Positions 25,664 through 33,598 of a DNA stretch of 33,598 bases are shown in pieces. The translations under genes and the position numbers were made by a program. The stretch is from NCBI GenBank assembly GCA_025356435.1, contig JANXSY010000285.1, positions 1 through 33,598 of the forward strand. Reading direction: 5' to 3'. Source of the DNA: Isosphaeraceae bacterium. GTDB lineage: Bacteria > Planctomycetota > Planctomycetia > Isosphaerales > Isosphaeraceae. The notes below the pieces were generated by a model. It was not told the DNA's origin, ran no database searches, and worked only from the letters and a program-made list of their open reading frames with translations. How positions within the stretch are numbered: the stretch's first letter is position 1; the number at the start of each line of letters is the position of its first letter.

Positions 25664-26683
25664 TTACCAACGCCAGAGCGCTGTGCCCCAGTTCAAACCT
25701 GCCCCGAAGCCGGAGGTCAGAATCAGGTCGCCGCGCTCGACCTGCCCGTCCTCGATGAGCTCATCGAGGGCGATCGGGATCGACCCGCCGGACGTGTTCC
25801 CATAACGTTCGAGGTTCTTGTAGACGACCTCGCGAGGAAATCCGAGGACGTCGCTGGCCGAGTGGATGATACGGATATTGGCCTGGTGAGGGATGAACCA
25901 ACGGATGTCTTTGACACCCACCTTGGCCTTCGCCATGACCGTCGTTGACGAGTCGGCGAGGATGCGGACGGCCCACTTGAAGACCGCGCGACCGTCCATC
26001 GTCAGGTAGTGCAGGCCCCCGGCCAGCGCCTCGGGAGTGGGCGGAATTCGGCTCCCGCAGGCGGGACGGCTCAGGAGGTCTCCGCCCGAACCGTCCGAGC
26101 CCAGTTGATAGGCCAACATCCCCTGTTCGGGACTGCCCGGTCCGAGGAGCACAGCCCCGGCACCGTCGCCGAAGAGGGGAAAGCTCTTCTGATCGCCAGG
26201 GTTGATAACCCGGCTATTGCAGTCGCCACCGATCACCAGGGCTCGTCGGCTCGTCCCCGCCGCGACGAACTGGGCCGCCGTCACGAGGGCGTAGACAAAG
26301 CCGGCACACGCCGCCTGGAGGTCGAAGGAGGGACAGTTGAGCTTAAGTCGGTCCTGGACCAGACATGCGGTCGAAGGGAAGCACATGTCGGGCGTGAACG
26401 TGCCGACCACCAGCAGGTCGACCTCCGCCGGATCGCAACCCGCTGCTTCGAGGCATCTCGTGGCGGCGATCGAGCAGAGGTCACTCGTCGCCTGGTGAGG
26501 GGGTGCGAAGCGGCGCTCGTGGATGCCCGTGCGGTTGACGATCCACTCGGGATCGAATCCGTGCGACTCTTGGAGGTCGTGGTTGGTCACGACCAGTTCA
26601 GGTAAATACCGACCGCTCCCAAGGATCTGGACGCCCATGAGCGTCCGTGTCCTCGGTTCGGCGTGCGGGGCGACAGTGCTCAT
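25664..26683 (-). CDS. fabH: beta-ketoacyl-ACP synthase III (FabH type)
   Basis: FabH condenses acetyl-CoA (or another primer) with malonyl-ACP to begin fatty acid synthesis. The product is 339 residues from ATG 26683; a second ATG at 26638 (MGVQILGSGRYLPE) is also a plausible start and would give 324 residues, nearer the family norm. The Cys-His-Asn triad is complete: Cys126 in DLQAACAGFVYAL, His266 in RWFIPHQANIRI, and Asn296 in RYGNTSGGSIPIALDE. Other family blocks include WIVNRTGIHERRF, FPLFGDGAGAVLL and the C-terminal GFGAGLNWGTALWRW. It could also be a specialised FabH relative (for example for unusual lipids), since no other fab gene is adjacent. It converges with the second glycosyltransferase and leaves 49 bases between them. 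Confidence 0.92.
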   Translation of the reverse strand: MSTVAPHAEPRTRTLMGVQILGSGRYLPELVVTNHDLQESHGFDPEWIVNRTGIHERRFAPPHQATSDLCSIAATRCLEAAGCDPAEVDLLVVGTFTPDMCFPSTACLVQDRLKLNCPSFDLQAACAGFVYALVTAAQFVAAGTSRRALVIGGDCNSRVINPGDQKSFPLFGDGAGAVLLGPGSPEQGMLAYQLGSDGSGGDLLSRPACGSRIPPTPEALAGGLHYLTMDGRAVFKWAVRILADSSTTVMAKAKVGVKDIRWFIPHQANIRIIHSASDVLGFPREVVYKNLERYGNTSGGSIPIALDELIEDGQVERGDLILTSGFGAGLNWGTALWRW

Positions 26684-26938
26684 TGGCGATCCGAAGCGGC
26701 CGGAGCAGGGGATCGAGGTCCAAAGCGGACCGAAAACCCTCCACTTCAGGCCGGACTAGCGAGGGACGGAGGGTGGGTACGCAAGGTCAAACCTGGGCTG
26801 TTTGGCTCGGCGAGACGCGAACCCTTCACGACCGGCGCGAGATCACGAGAGGCTTCCATCGAGGAAGTATCTTCGTGAACCCGACTATAATCGGAAGTGC
26901 TGATACTAACCAGACCAAAGGCCCTGAACGCCCGCTGA

Positions 26939-27298
26939 TCAATTCTTTCGTCCCACTAACCGCTGATCGGCAGAGGCGGGCCAAACGTGAGCATAGCAGG
27001 CAAGCACCGCTTCGGCCCAGACGGCCAACGGTTCGCGAAGGTCTCGGCTTGTGGGATCGAACCAACCACCGCCCGGGATGCCTGTCCCTTTGCGGACGAC
27101 GAGCGCGGCAAGGTCGGGTAGGGCGGCGGCGCGACAGCGGGCTGAGAGGGTCTTGAGCAGTTGTCGATGGATCGATCGCGCCGTGAGCGGCGGCCCGCCC
27201 CGGCCGGCCAGCTCGGAATAACTGACCGTCCGACGCATCCGGGTCGCTTCCAAGAGGATCGGCCAGGTGAGTCGGAGGGCCTCGGCGAAGTCGATCAT
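26939..27298 (-). CDS. small protein of unknown function, paralog of the gene at 27305-27712
   Basis: A 119-residue soluble protein. Its N-terminal helix (MIDFAEALRLTWPILLEATR) is followed by RRTVSYSELAGRGGPPLTAR, the segment SIHRQLLKTLSARCRAAALP, the strand DLAALVVRKGTGIPGGGWFD, and a C-terminal helix EPLAVWAEAVLACYAHVWP. The pattern 'tvsYseLa...l...r...L..i...C....lP.LaalVv.k.tG.PG.Gf' occurs in a widespread family of small bacterial proteins whose function I cannot name. The start ATG 27298 lies 6 bases after the stop of the upstream paralog, and no Shine-Dalgarno is visible, so translation is probably coupled. No catalytic motif is recognisable. It is intact and has the codon use of its neighbours. 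Confidence 0.75.
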   Translation of the reverse strand: MIDFAEALRLTWPILLEATRMRRTVSYSELAGRGGPPLTARSIHRQLLKTLSARCRAAALPDLAALVVRKGTGIPGGGWFDPTSRDLREPLAVWAEAVLACYAHVWPASADQRLVGRKN

Positions 27299-27304
27299 GG
27301 TGTT

Positions 27305-27712
27305 TTAGAAGGGGGCGGGATCGGGCCAGTCGGCGTAGTCACGAGCGGCCTGAAATCGCTTGAACCAGAAGCTGATGTCGCCGAGGGTCGTCTCGTTCTG
27401 CGTGACGTAAGGCTCCCACCATCCGTCCGAGGGCCGGATCAGGTTGCCGGAATCGGTGCGGGACTTCGGCTTCTGGATGATCAGGGCGCTGAGGTCAGGG
27501 ATGCCTTTTTCAAGGCAGATCGCCTGGAGCGGCTTTAAGACCTTTGTCGAGATCGTTCGGGGCGTCTCGTTCACACCAACGGCCTTGCACCGCTGGCAGA
27601 ACTCATCATAAGAGACCCAAACGACCGTCCGACGCTCGCGGCTCGCGAGAGAGAGGTCTTTGGCCAGACCGACCAGCAGGGGGTACACCGCCCTGGCGTT
27701 ATCGAGCGACAT
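27305..27712 (-). CDS. small protein of unknown function, first of two tandem paralogs
   Basis: A 135-residue protein with GAGGAA 8 bases before its ATG (27712). It shares its layout with the downstream gene: an N-terminal helix (NARAVYPLLVGLAKDLSLA), a strand-helix TVVWVSYDEFCQRCKAVG, the segment RTISTKVLKPLQAICLEKGI, the strand PDLSALIIQKPKSRTDSGN, then WWEPYV and a C-terminal helix ISFWFKRFQAARDYADWP. Identity to the neighbour appears low, but the order of blocks and the 'C...gIPdLsALii.k' core are the same, so they look like an old duplication. It lies between the dnaK terminator and its partner. I see no signal peptide, membrane segment or enzymatic signature. Function unknown. Confidence 0.75.
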   Translation of the reverse strand: MSLDNARAVYPLLVGLAKDLSLASRERRTVVWVSYDEFCQRCKAVGVNETPRTISTKVLKPLQAICLEKGIPDLSALIIQKPKSRTDSGNLIRPSDGWWEPYVTQNETTLGDISFWFKRFQAARDYADWPDPAPF

Positions 27713-27797
27713 CGCGTTAGTTCCTCAGAAGCAGATGCAGATGGGCCGACGTCCGGCGACGTCTTCGGATCGCCGGCCGATCGGGAGATCGTCACCG

Positions 27798-27806
27798 AGT
27801 ATAGCA
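27798..27806 (-). promoter_or_regulatory. possible extended -10 promoter for the tandem small genes
   Basis: Read on the minus strand, TGCTATACT (27806-27798) matches an extended -10 element. It directly follows the T-tract of the dnaK terminator and lies about 86 bases before ATG 27712. There is no good -35 box, as is common for extended -10 promoters. The experimental start is unknown. Confidence 0.4.
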
Positions 27807-27837
27807 AAAAAAAGGGGCGAGATCATTCTCGCCCCTT
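27806..27837 (-). terminator. rho-independent terminator of dnaK
   Basis: Read on the minus strand, arms AAGGGGCGAG (27837-27828) and CTCGCCCCTT (27821-27812) form a 10-bp stem with a 6-base loop. The hairpin is followed by eight T (27813-27806), partly shared with the stem end. It lies 37 bases after the dnaK stop. Confidence 0.92.
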
Positions 27838-27874
27838 CTCGATTGTCCCGAAAAAGCCAGCCGACGGAGTCGGA

Positions 27875-29809
27875 TTACTTCTTTTCTTCGAATTCCACGT
27901 CGATCACGTCGTCGGGCTTGGCCCCAGCCCCGCCCCCTGCGCCGGTGCCGGCCGCCGGGCCTTCGGGTCCGCCGGAGCCTCCGGTGGCCGCCCCTGCCGC
28001 AGCCGAGGCCGCATAGAGGTGCTCGGCCATCGCCTGGCTCGAACGCTGAAGGTCTTCAATGGCCTGGTTGATCGCGGCGAGGTCGTCGTGCTTCACGACT
28101 TCCTTCACCTTGTCGATGGCGGCCTTGACCGCCGCCTTATCGTTATCTGTGAGCTTGTCTTTGTTCTCATCCATCAGCTTCTCGAGCTGATAAACCCGCT
28201 GTTCGGCGGTGTTGCGAGACTCGGCAAGCTCACGCTTCTTCTTGTCGTCGGCCGCGTGGGACTCGGCGTCGCGCTGCATCCGCTCGATCTCGTCCTTGGT
28301 GAGGCCACCGGACGATTCGATGCGAATCTTCTGCTCTTTGCCGGTGCCCTTGTCCTTCGCGGTGATATTGAGGATGCCGTTCGAGTCGAGCGAGAAGGTG
28401 ACCTCGATCTGCGGCGTCCCCATTCGCGAGGGCGGCAGCCCTTCAAGGTTGAACTGCCCGAGCAGGCGGTTGTCGGAGGCCATCGGGCGTTCGCCCTGGA
28501 AGACCCGGATCGTGACCGCCGTCTGGTTGTCCTCGGCCGTCGTGAACGTCTCGGACTTGTCGGTCGGGATCGTCGTATTCCGCTCAACGAGCTTGGTGAA
28601 TACGCCGCCCTTCGTCTCCAGGCCCAGCGAGAGCGGGGTCACGTCGAGGAGCAGCAGATCCTTGACCTCGCCGGTCAGCACGGCCCCCTGGATCGCCGCG
28701 CCGATGGCGACCACTTCGTCGGGGTTGACGCCCTTGTGGGGCTCTTTACCGAAGATTTCCTTGACGATCTGCTGGACCCGCGGCATCCGGGTCGAGCCAC
28801 CGACCATCACGACTTCGTCGATCTGGCTCGGCTTGAGCTTGGCGTCTTCAAGAGCCTTGAGGACCGGGCCTCGGCAGCGGTCGAAGAGGCCATCGGTCAG
28901 CTTCTCGAACTGGGCGCGAGTGATCACCATCGTCAGGTGCTTCGGACCGGCGGCGTCGGCCGTGATGAACGGCAGGTTGATATCGGCCTGGCTCTGGAAC
29001 GAGAGGTCTTTCTTCGCCTTCTCGGCCGCTTCTTTGAGGCGCTGGAGGGCCATCTGATCTTTGATCAGATCGACACCTTGCTCCCGCTTGAACTCATCGG
29101 CGATATGGTGGATGAGCGCGTCGTCCCAGTCGTCGCCGCCCAGGTGGGTGTCGCCGTTGGTCGAGAGCACCTCGAAGACGCCGTCGGCCACGTCGAGGAT
29201 CGAGATGTCGAACGTGCCGCCGCCGAGGTCAAAGACCGCGATCTTCTCGTTCTTCTTGCGGTCGAGGCCGTACGCCAGCGCACCGGCTGTCGGCTCGTTG
29301 ATGATCCGCTCGACCTCAAGGCCCGCGATCTGGCCGGCGTCCTTCGTGGCCTGCCGCTGGGCGTCGTTGAAGTAGGCCGGAACGGTGATGACAGCCTTGC
29401 GGACCTTGTGTCCCAGGTAACTCTCGGCCGCCTCTTTCAGCTTGCGGAGGATCAGCGCTGAGATTTCAGGAGGGGTCTGGTGCTTGCCGCCGACGTTGAC
29501 CTTTACGTAGTCGCTGGCACCGCCCACGACCTCGTAAGGGATCATCTTCTCTTCACTGCGGACCTCGTCATGACGACGGCCCATGAACCGCTTGATCGAG
29601 TAGACCGTGCCACGGGGATTGGTCACGGCCTGCCGCTTGGCGGGCTCGCCGACCAGGGTTTCTCCCTTGCTATTGAAGGCGACGACCGACGGGGTGAGCC
29701 GGCTCCCCTCCTGATTGGCGATGACGGTGACGTCTCCGCCTTCCATCACGGCGACGACACTGTTCGTCGTCCCGAGGTCGATACCGATGATCTTTTCACC
29801 TTCAGCCAC
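27875..29809 (-). CDS. dnaK: Hsp70 chaperone DnaK
   Basis: DnaK binds unfolded segments in an ATP-driven cycle with DnaJ and GrpE in the cytoplasm. The product is 644 residues from the GTG at 29809, giving the canonical N-terminus [26 protein letters not shown] lies 7 bases before it, while the earlier TTG at 29851 adds an unusual leader. The ATPase domain is complete: phosphate-1 [44 protein letters not shown] (phosphate-2), and [14 protein letters not shown] (adenosine). The substrate-binding domain follows ([20 protein letters not shown]) and a helical lid. The tail is Gly/Ala-rich and ends [11 protein letters not shown]. No dnaJ or grpE is adjacent here. No CIRCE element was seen upstream. 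Confidence 0.98.
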   Translation of the reverse strand: MAEGEKIIGIDLGTTNSVVAVMEGGDVTVIANQEGSRLTPSVVAFNSKGETLVGEPAKRQAVTNPRGTVYSIKRFMGRRHDEVRSEEKMIPYEVVGGASDYVKVNVGGKHQTPPEISALILRKLKEAAESYLGHKVRKAVITVPAYFNDAQRQATKDAGQIAGLEVERIINEPTAGALAYGLDRKKNEKIAVFDLGGGTFDISILDVADGVFEVLSTNGDTHLGGDDWDDALIHHIADEFKREQGVDLIKDQMALQRLKEAAEKAKKDLSFQSQADINLPFITADAAGPKHLTMVITRAQFEKLTDGLFDRCRGPVLKALEDAKLKPSQIDEVVMVGGSTRMPRVQQIVKEIFGKEPHKGVNPDEVVAIGAAIQGAVLTGEVKDLLLLDVTPLSLGLETKGGVFTKLVERNTTIPTDKSETFTTAEDNQTAVTIRVFQGERPMASDNRLLGQFNLEGLPPSRMGTPQIEVTFSLDSNGILNITAKDKGTGKEQKIRIESSGGLTKDEIERMQRDAESHAADDKKKRELAESRNTAEQRVYQLEKLMDENKDKLTDNDKAAVKAAIDKVKEVVKHDDLAAINQAIEDLQRSSQAMAEHLYAASAAAGAATGGSGGPEGPAAGTGAGGGAGAKPDDVIDVEFEEKK

Positions 29810-30345
29810 AACGAAGCCCCTTTCGGAGATGCCAACAGGAACGACGTTCAAGCACGCGCAGGCCCCTCAAACTCCGAGATCGCGAGGGGCCAAGCTCCGC
29901 ATGGTTTCCAAGGGACCGAGACTCTCGAACGTCCGCGTCTGGTCACAATCCTAATTCCTATGCAACGGCAATGCCATCGCGGGAACGACCCCAAAAGATC
30001 CTCGTTCGGCCCGTATTTTCAGGACTTTAGGCCGATCGCATCTCTGTCCCGAAACCGAGGCTGTCTGAGATGACTGCCATTTTGGCGTCTCACCCAAAAC
30101 GCCTTCGCAACGCGGGGCGTCATTTTGACACCAAACACCTGACTTTCAAGCACACTACGGCCGCCGTCCGATACCAGACCAGTTGAGGTATGGAGCGTGA
30201 AGCCGCCCCCCTTCACGTTCCGACCGCAGACCGCGCTCGGATTGATTCCGCAGGGCAATCGCCCTAAAATCTTGCCTAACGGGTCTTTCGGACGGACTGG
30301 GTCGATCAACGACTCGCGGCGGCTGTCGCGGGCGGAGGAGTGTTC
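29810..30345. other. 535-base divergent spacer between dnaK and cysE
   Basis: The spacer contains the promoters of dnaK (minus) and cysE (plus). I see no CIRCE-type inverted repeat, no convincing heat-shock promoter and no extra gene. It holds the dnaK leader hairpin (29861-29891) and a second hairpin with CGTGAAG/CTTCACG arms (30196-30217) about 130 bases before cysE. A CATTTTG heptamer is repeated near 30077 and 30121. Confidence 0.4.
29861..29891 (-). other. hairpin in the dnaK 5' leader
   Basis: GGCCCCTC (29861-29868) and GAGGGGCC (29884-29891) form a perfect 8-bp GC-rich stem with a 15-base loop, about 50 bases upstream of the dnaK GTG. It may structure the dnaK leader RNA. No function can be assigned from sequence. 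Confidence 0.4.
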
Positions 30346-31299
30346 ATGGCCACGGACTTGCGTCTCAAAGAAGCCCTCCCCACGCTGACCGACCGGATCG
30401 TCCAGACCTATGAGGAGTGCGGCCCGATCAACCACCTCGGGCACTCGCCGTTGCCCAGCTATCGGGAAGTCACCGAGATCCTGGCTGACTTCCGGGAGAT
30501 CCTCTTCCCCGGCTACGGTCGCAGGCAGAACCTTCACATGGGGAACGTCGCCTATCACGTCGGTGTCCTGATCGACAGCCTCCACGACCGCCTCACCCAG
30601 CAGATCGCCCGCGCCTTCCGGTACGACTGCAAGGCCAGCCACCTTGAAAACGACTTCGAGGCCGACGCCCAACTCATCGCCATTCGGCTCCTAGAGTCGA
30701 TCCTCGACATGCGTGAAGTCCTCGCCGACGACGTCCGCGCTGCCTTTGAGGGCGACCCCGCTGCGAGGAATCTCGACGAGATCCTCTTCTGCTATCCCGG
30801 GGTCTCGGCGATCACGGTCTTCCGGATCGCCCACGAGCTCTACAGGCTCGGCGTGCCGCTGATCCCACGGATGATGACCGAATATGCCCATTCCAAGACC
30901 GGGATCGATATCCACCCCGGCGCAACCATCGGCCGACGCTTCTTCATCGACCACGGCACCGGCGTCGTTATCGGCGAGACGACCGAGATCGGCGAGGGCG
31001 TCAAAATCTACCAGGGCGTAACCCTCGGTGCCCTCAGCTTCCAACGCGACGAGTTGACCGGCGAACTCGTCCGGGGCGAAAAGCGGCACCCGACGATCGA
31101 GAATGATGTCGTCATCTATGCGAATGCGACAATTCTTGGAGGCCATACCGTGATCGGCCACCACTCGATCGTTGGCTCCTCTGCCTGGATTACCCGGACC
31201 GTCGCCCCGTTCACGACCGTCACGATCGAGAACCCCCGGCTGCGATTCCGGGGCAGCGACCCCCACGCCGAACTCGGTGGTCTCGACTATCAGATCTGA
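30346..31299 (+). CDS. cysE: serine O-acetyltransferase (EpsC/CysE-type)
   Basis: CysE transfers acetyl from acetyl-CoA to serine, making O-acetylserine for cysteine synthesis. The product is 317 residues. GGAGGAG ends 5 bases before ATG 30346. The N-terminal ~165 residues are helical and include [20 protein letters not shown] and [20 protein letters not shown]. The left-handed hexapeptide beta-helix follows: [48 protein letters not shown], then [20 protein letters not shown] and [16 protein letters not shown]. Active-site Asp/His residues sit in the FFIDHGTG stretch. The long N-terminal helical domain and the form of the helix fit the EpsC-like variant found in many non-enteric bacteria. It stands alone, convergent with the DEAD helicase. 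Confidence 0.94.
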   Translation: MATDLRLKEALPTLTDRIVQTYEECGPINHLGHSPLPSYREVTEILADFREILFPGYGRRQNLHMGNVAYHVGVLIDSLHDRLTQQIARAFRYDCKASHLENDFEADAQLIAIRLLESILDMREVLADDVRAAFEGDPAARNLDEILFCYPGVSAITVFRIAHELYRLGVPLIPRMMTEYAHSKTGIDIHPGATIGRRFFIDHGTGVVIGETTEIGEGVKIYQGVTLGALSFQRDELTGELVRGEKRHPTIENDVVIYANATILGGHTVIGHHSIVGSSAWITRTVAPFTTVTIENPRLRFRGSDPHAELGGLDYQI

Positions 31300-31357
31300 G
31301 CCCGTCCAAGACTCCAGCCCTGACGACGAGGTCAGGCGTCGGGACCGAATAGGCACG

Positions 31358-31388
31358 AAAAAACCCAGGCCGCCGGAGCGACCTGGGT
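31358..31388 (-). terminator. rho-independent terminator of the DEAD helicase, possibly shared with cysE
   Basis: Arms ACCCAGG (31363-31369) and CCTGGGT (31382-31388), with an inner CGC/GCG pairing, are followed on the minus strand by TTTTTT (31363-31358). It lies about 30 bases after the helicase stop, and the hairpin may also stop cysE transcripts coming from the other side. Confidence 0.85.
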
Positions 31389-31418
31389 GATATTGATGTC
31401 AGCTTAAGTCATCGGATC

Positions 31419-32762
31419 TCACGGACGACCTGCGCCCTGCGGTGCCCGGTCGCGACGGCCACGGAAGCCGCCACCACCACCCTGGCCGCCACCTTGACCA
31501 CCACTGCCGCTGTTGCCCCGACGGGGCGGGAACGGCTTGCGACCGTTCTGGCGACGGCCCATGAACACCCCACGCTGGGGACGATGATGGACCGGACGCG
31601 GCGGGGAGAAGATCCCCTCGATCTGGTCGCCTTCGAGGTCTCGGGAGATGGTCTTTTCGATCTGGTCGAGCAGCTTGCCCTGCTCGGGGATGACCAGGGA
31701 AAACGCCGTGCCGTCGTCGCCCATACGGCCGGTTCGGCCGATCCGGTGGACGTACTGCGAGGGGTCTTCCGGGAGGTCGAAGTTGATGACGTGGGTCACG
31801 CCTCGGACGTCGATACCTCGGCCCACAACGTCGGTCGCAACCAACGCTTTGAGTCGGCCGAGCCGGAACGCCTGGAGGACTCGGTTCCGCTGAGCCTGGC
31901 TCAGGTTGCCGTGCATCGTGTCGGCCTTGAGGCCGTTCGTGCGGAGCAGGGTACCGACGCGGTCGGCCCCGTGCTTGGTCCGGCAGAAGATGATCGCACG
32001 CTCGGGCTGCTCGCGTTCGAGCAGGCGGATGAGCACTTCAAACTTGCGGTCGGGCTCGACCATCAGATAGGCCTGACGAATCGCCGGGATTGTGGCGTCT
32101 TCGTTGTCCTTGATGAGTCGGACGTCGACCGGGTTTCGGAGATAACGTTCCGACAGCTTCCGCAGCTCGGGCGGCATCGTCGCCGAGAAGAGCAGGGTCT
32201 GACGGGGCTCGGGAACCGCTTCAAGAATCGCCTCAACGGCCGGCTGAAAGCCAACGTCGAGCATCTGGTCGGCCTCGTCGAGGACGACGATCTTGACCTT
32301 GTCGAGACGAATCGTCCGACGTGCCATCAGGTCCATGAGACGACCCGGGGTCGCGATCACGACCTGGCAGCCCTGAGCCAGCAAGCGCTGCTGGTTGTAG
32401 ATTGACTCACCACCCACCACGCCAACGGCCCTGGCCCATCGGCCATGCGACAGCTTGCCGAACTCGCGGCCGATCTGGTCGACCAGTTCGCGAGTCGGGG
32501 CGAGGATCAATGCCTGCGGAAGTCGCTCTTTCTCATCAACCATCTCAAGGATCGGCAGCAGGAAGGCGGCAGTCTTGCCCGTCCCGGTCGGAGCGTTTCC
32601 CAGACAATCGCGGCCTTCGATGGCCGACGGGATCAGACGCTCCTGGACAGGACTCGGCTTCAGATAGCCGGTCTTCTCGAGCGCCTTGAGGGTGATTTCC
32701 GAAAGACCCAACTCGTCGAACCGCGCCACGGCAACGGTTTCTTCTTCAGTCGTCGTCTGCAA
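31419..32762 (-). CDS. DEAD-box ATP-dependent RNA helicase
   Basis: DEAD-box proteins unwind RNA duplexes and act in ribosome assembly, mRNA decay and cold adaptation. The frame is open from 32939, but I chose TTG 32762 because AAGGAG lies 6 bases before it and upstream sequence does not resemble the family; ATG 32828 and GTG 32729 are alternatives. The chosen form has 447 residues. All motifs are present: Q motif (F-DELGLSEITLKAL...PSPVQERLIP), Walker A APTGTGKT, PTRELVDQ (Ia), TPGRL (Ib), DEAD in VVLDEADQML, SAT, then ATDVVGRGIDV (V) and HRIGRTGRMG (VI). The C-terminal ~45 residues are Arg/Gly-rich with RGG-like repeats (GGQGGGQGGGGGFRGRRDRA), likely for nonspecific RNA binding. Which named helicase (RhlE, DeaD/CsdA) it equals is not certain. 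Confidence 0.94.
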   Translation of the reverse strand: MQTTTEEETVAVARFDELGLSEITLKALEKTGYLKPSPVQERLIPSAIEGRDCLGNAPTGTGKTAAFLLPILEMVDEKERLPQALILAPTRELVDQIGREFGKLSHGRWARAVGVVGGESIYNQQRLLAQGCQVVIATPGRLMDLMARRTIRLDKVKIVVLDEADQMLDVGFQPAVEAILEAVPEPRQTLLFSATMPPELRKLSERYLRNPVDVRLIKDNEDATIPAIRQAYLMVEPDRKFEVLIRLLEREQPERAIIFCRTKHGADRVGTLLRTNGLKADTMHGNLSQAQRNRVLQAFRLGRLKALVATDVVGRGIDVRGVTHVINFDLPEDPSQYVHRIGRTGRMGDDGTAFSLVIPEQGKLLDQIEKTISRDLEGDQIEGIFSPPRPVHHRPQRGVFMGRRQNGRKPFPPRRGNSGSGGQGGGQGGGGGFRGRRDRAPQGAGRP

Positions 32763-33283
32763 TCTCGGCTCCTTGATGCCCCCAACTCTCAGCGCTTTCG
32801 GGTCGCAATAGTCCGTACAACGGACCATCCGAACCGCGTTCGGACGCGGCAAACTCCTGTCGGCCTGTTCGCGCCAAGCACAGAAACGGCCGGGGTCCAA
32901 GACCTCGACCGGAAAGACGGGGCAGCGCAAGAAGACCAACTTGGAAGGCGACTTTCGGAAAGGATACTTTGGCCTGAGCCGGTGGGGTGCAATACAACAT
33001 TCGGCATGTCAACTCAGGGATTGTACCATGAGATCAAGCCCCTGCGAACGAGTTTTTCACAAAGACCTAACTATGTAGGGAAAAACACGACAAAAAAATA
33101 CTTTCAGACAATCTCGGGACAGTCCGACTTTTGCGTCTTAAGTTCCGTCGGATCAGGTTTTGCAAGGGTGAATAGCATCGGAATCGACCACCCTATTGAA
33201 GCGGCCTCTGCCCCGCGCGTACACCGAGCGCAGGTCCCTCATTTGAGAGACTTATGGACGCTACTTAAGCCTCTACCGATCGA
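32763..33283. other. 520-base spacer upstream of the DEAD helicase
   Basis: Apart from the upstream open frame of the helicase there is no convincing gene here. It has an AT-rich core at about 33045-33110 (on the minus strand TTGTCTGAAAGTATTTTTTT, then TACATAGTTA), probably the helicase promoter region. If transcription starts there, the leader would be around 300 bases, as is common for cold-regulated RNA helicase genes. No hairpin of note was found. Confidence 0.4.
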
Positions 33284-33598
33284 CTATCGCCGATCTTTGC
33301 GGTCAGGATCGACGGTCATGAACACCGGAACGGTCGCATATTGGCCCTTTGACGACTCGATCGGGCTCACCGGCGAGGTCGGTGGACGCGAAATGATGGG
33401 TTCGTTCCGGATCGTCCGGGGGGCTCCGGGCTTCGGGATGTTGGCCGAGATGCAGACCGCTTCTCGTTCCAGGACAATGGGTTGCGGCTCGGACGTTGTC
33501 TGCTTGTTCAGGGTGGCCAGCTCTTTGATGTACCGCAAGAGCGACCGCGCGGCCTCAGTTTCGTAGCGTTGCATCAACTGATCGTCGTGCGTGACGCC
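33284..33598 (-). CDS. C-terminal part of a hypothetical protein, N-terminus outside the window
   Basis: The frame is open to the right edge and ends at TAG 33284-33286, giving about 104 residues. It begins GVTHDDQLMQRYETEAARSL and continues LLRYIKELATLNKQ, a charged helix, then a Pro/Ser-rich unstructured tail ending in VFMTVDPDRKDRR. The 'RYET...R.L.RyikeL..L' helix resembles C-terminal tails of planctomycete hypothetical proteins adjacent to mobile genes, but I cannot name the family. It is upstream of and on the same strand as the helicase, 521 bases away. Confidence 0.6.
   Translation of the reverse strand, partial: GVTHDDQLMQRYETEAARSLLRYIKELATLNKQTTSEPQPIVLEREAVCISANIPKPGAPRTIRNEPIISRPPTSPVSPIESSKGQYATVPVFMTVDPDRKDRR

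Noticed and set aside
28019..29461. A 480-codon open frame on the plus strand opposite dnaK
   Set aside because: Long antisense frames opposite dnaK are a well-known artefact of its codon use; the dnaK reading is complete and the antisense has no domain.
1..33598. CRISPR arrays, rRNA genes and phage structural genes
   Set aside because: No regularly spaced repeats, rRNA signatures or phage modules were seen on either strand.

Overview
The window looks like chromosomal DNA from a planctomycete, most likely of the Isosphaeraceae/Gemmataceae type. I infer this from the protein families, not from a database search. It carries a DUF1549/DUF1553 + DUF1501 pair with a beta-propeller partner, a DUF1559 pseudopilin-like protein, an IS1-type element of the sort common in planctomycetes, GC-rich coding sequence, several GTG/TTG starts and many secreted hydrolases.

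Layout. (1) 1-6284, all minus strand: an operon-like run, in transcription order DUF1549/DUF1553 protein, DUF1501 Tat-exported protein, a beta-propeller gene broken by one in-frame amber codon, a serine beta-lactamase-like hydrolase and the start of an alpha/beta hydrolase that runs off the window. (2) 6540-8700: a decayed zone. It holds an IS1-family relic (inverted repeats at 6540-6551 and 7667-7678) followed by remnants of three host genes: a possible PH-like C-terminus, the C-terminus of a DUF72 protein and the C-terminal half of a DnaQ-type exonuclease. (3) 8776-9040, minus: a complete tRNA-Pro(GGG) unit with promoter, tRNA and terminator. (4) 9286-11945: ilvD facing an unrecognised conserved gene, with a perfect 15-bp hairpin between them. 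(5) 12705-17764, plus: M20 dipeptidase, a putative winged-helix antitoxin/PIN toxin pair, serS, and mgtE. (6) 18013-25614, plus: DUF1559 protein, BD-FAE-like esterase, GH44 glycosidase and two tandem paralogous GT-C membrane glycosyltransferases. (7) 25664-29809, minus: dnaK with terminator, two small tandem paralogous genes of unknown function and, further down, a fabH-type ketoacyl-ACP synthase. (8) 30346-33598: cysE/epsC-type serine acetyltransferase (plus), a DEAD-box RNA helicase (minus) and the C-terminal end of an unknown gene (minus).

How the genes fit together. The housekeeping content is branched-chain amino acid synthesis (ilvD), cysteine synthesis (cysE), fatty acid initiation (fabH), serine tRNA charging (serS), protein folding (dnaK), RNA remodelling (DEAD helicase) and Mg2+ uptake (mgtE). 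The accessory content is carbohydrate and ester hydrolysis (GH44, BD-FAE esterase, possibly the first hydrolase) and cell-surface glycosylation (the GT-C pair).

The most promising uncharacterised items are the winged-helix/PIN pair lodged just upstream of serS, and the two small paralogs behind dnaK whose likely promoter overlaps the dnaK terminator. I see no clearly new multi-gene defence or biosynthetic system. No CRISPR array or rRNA was seen.
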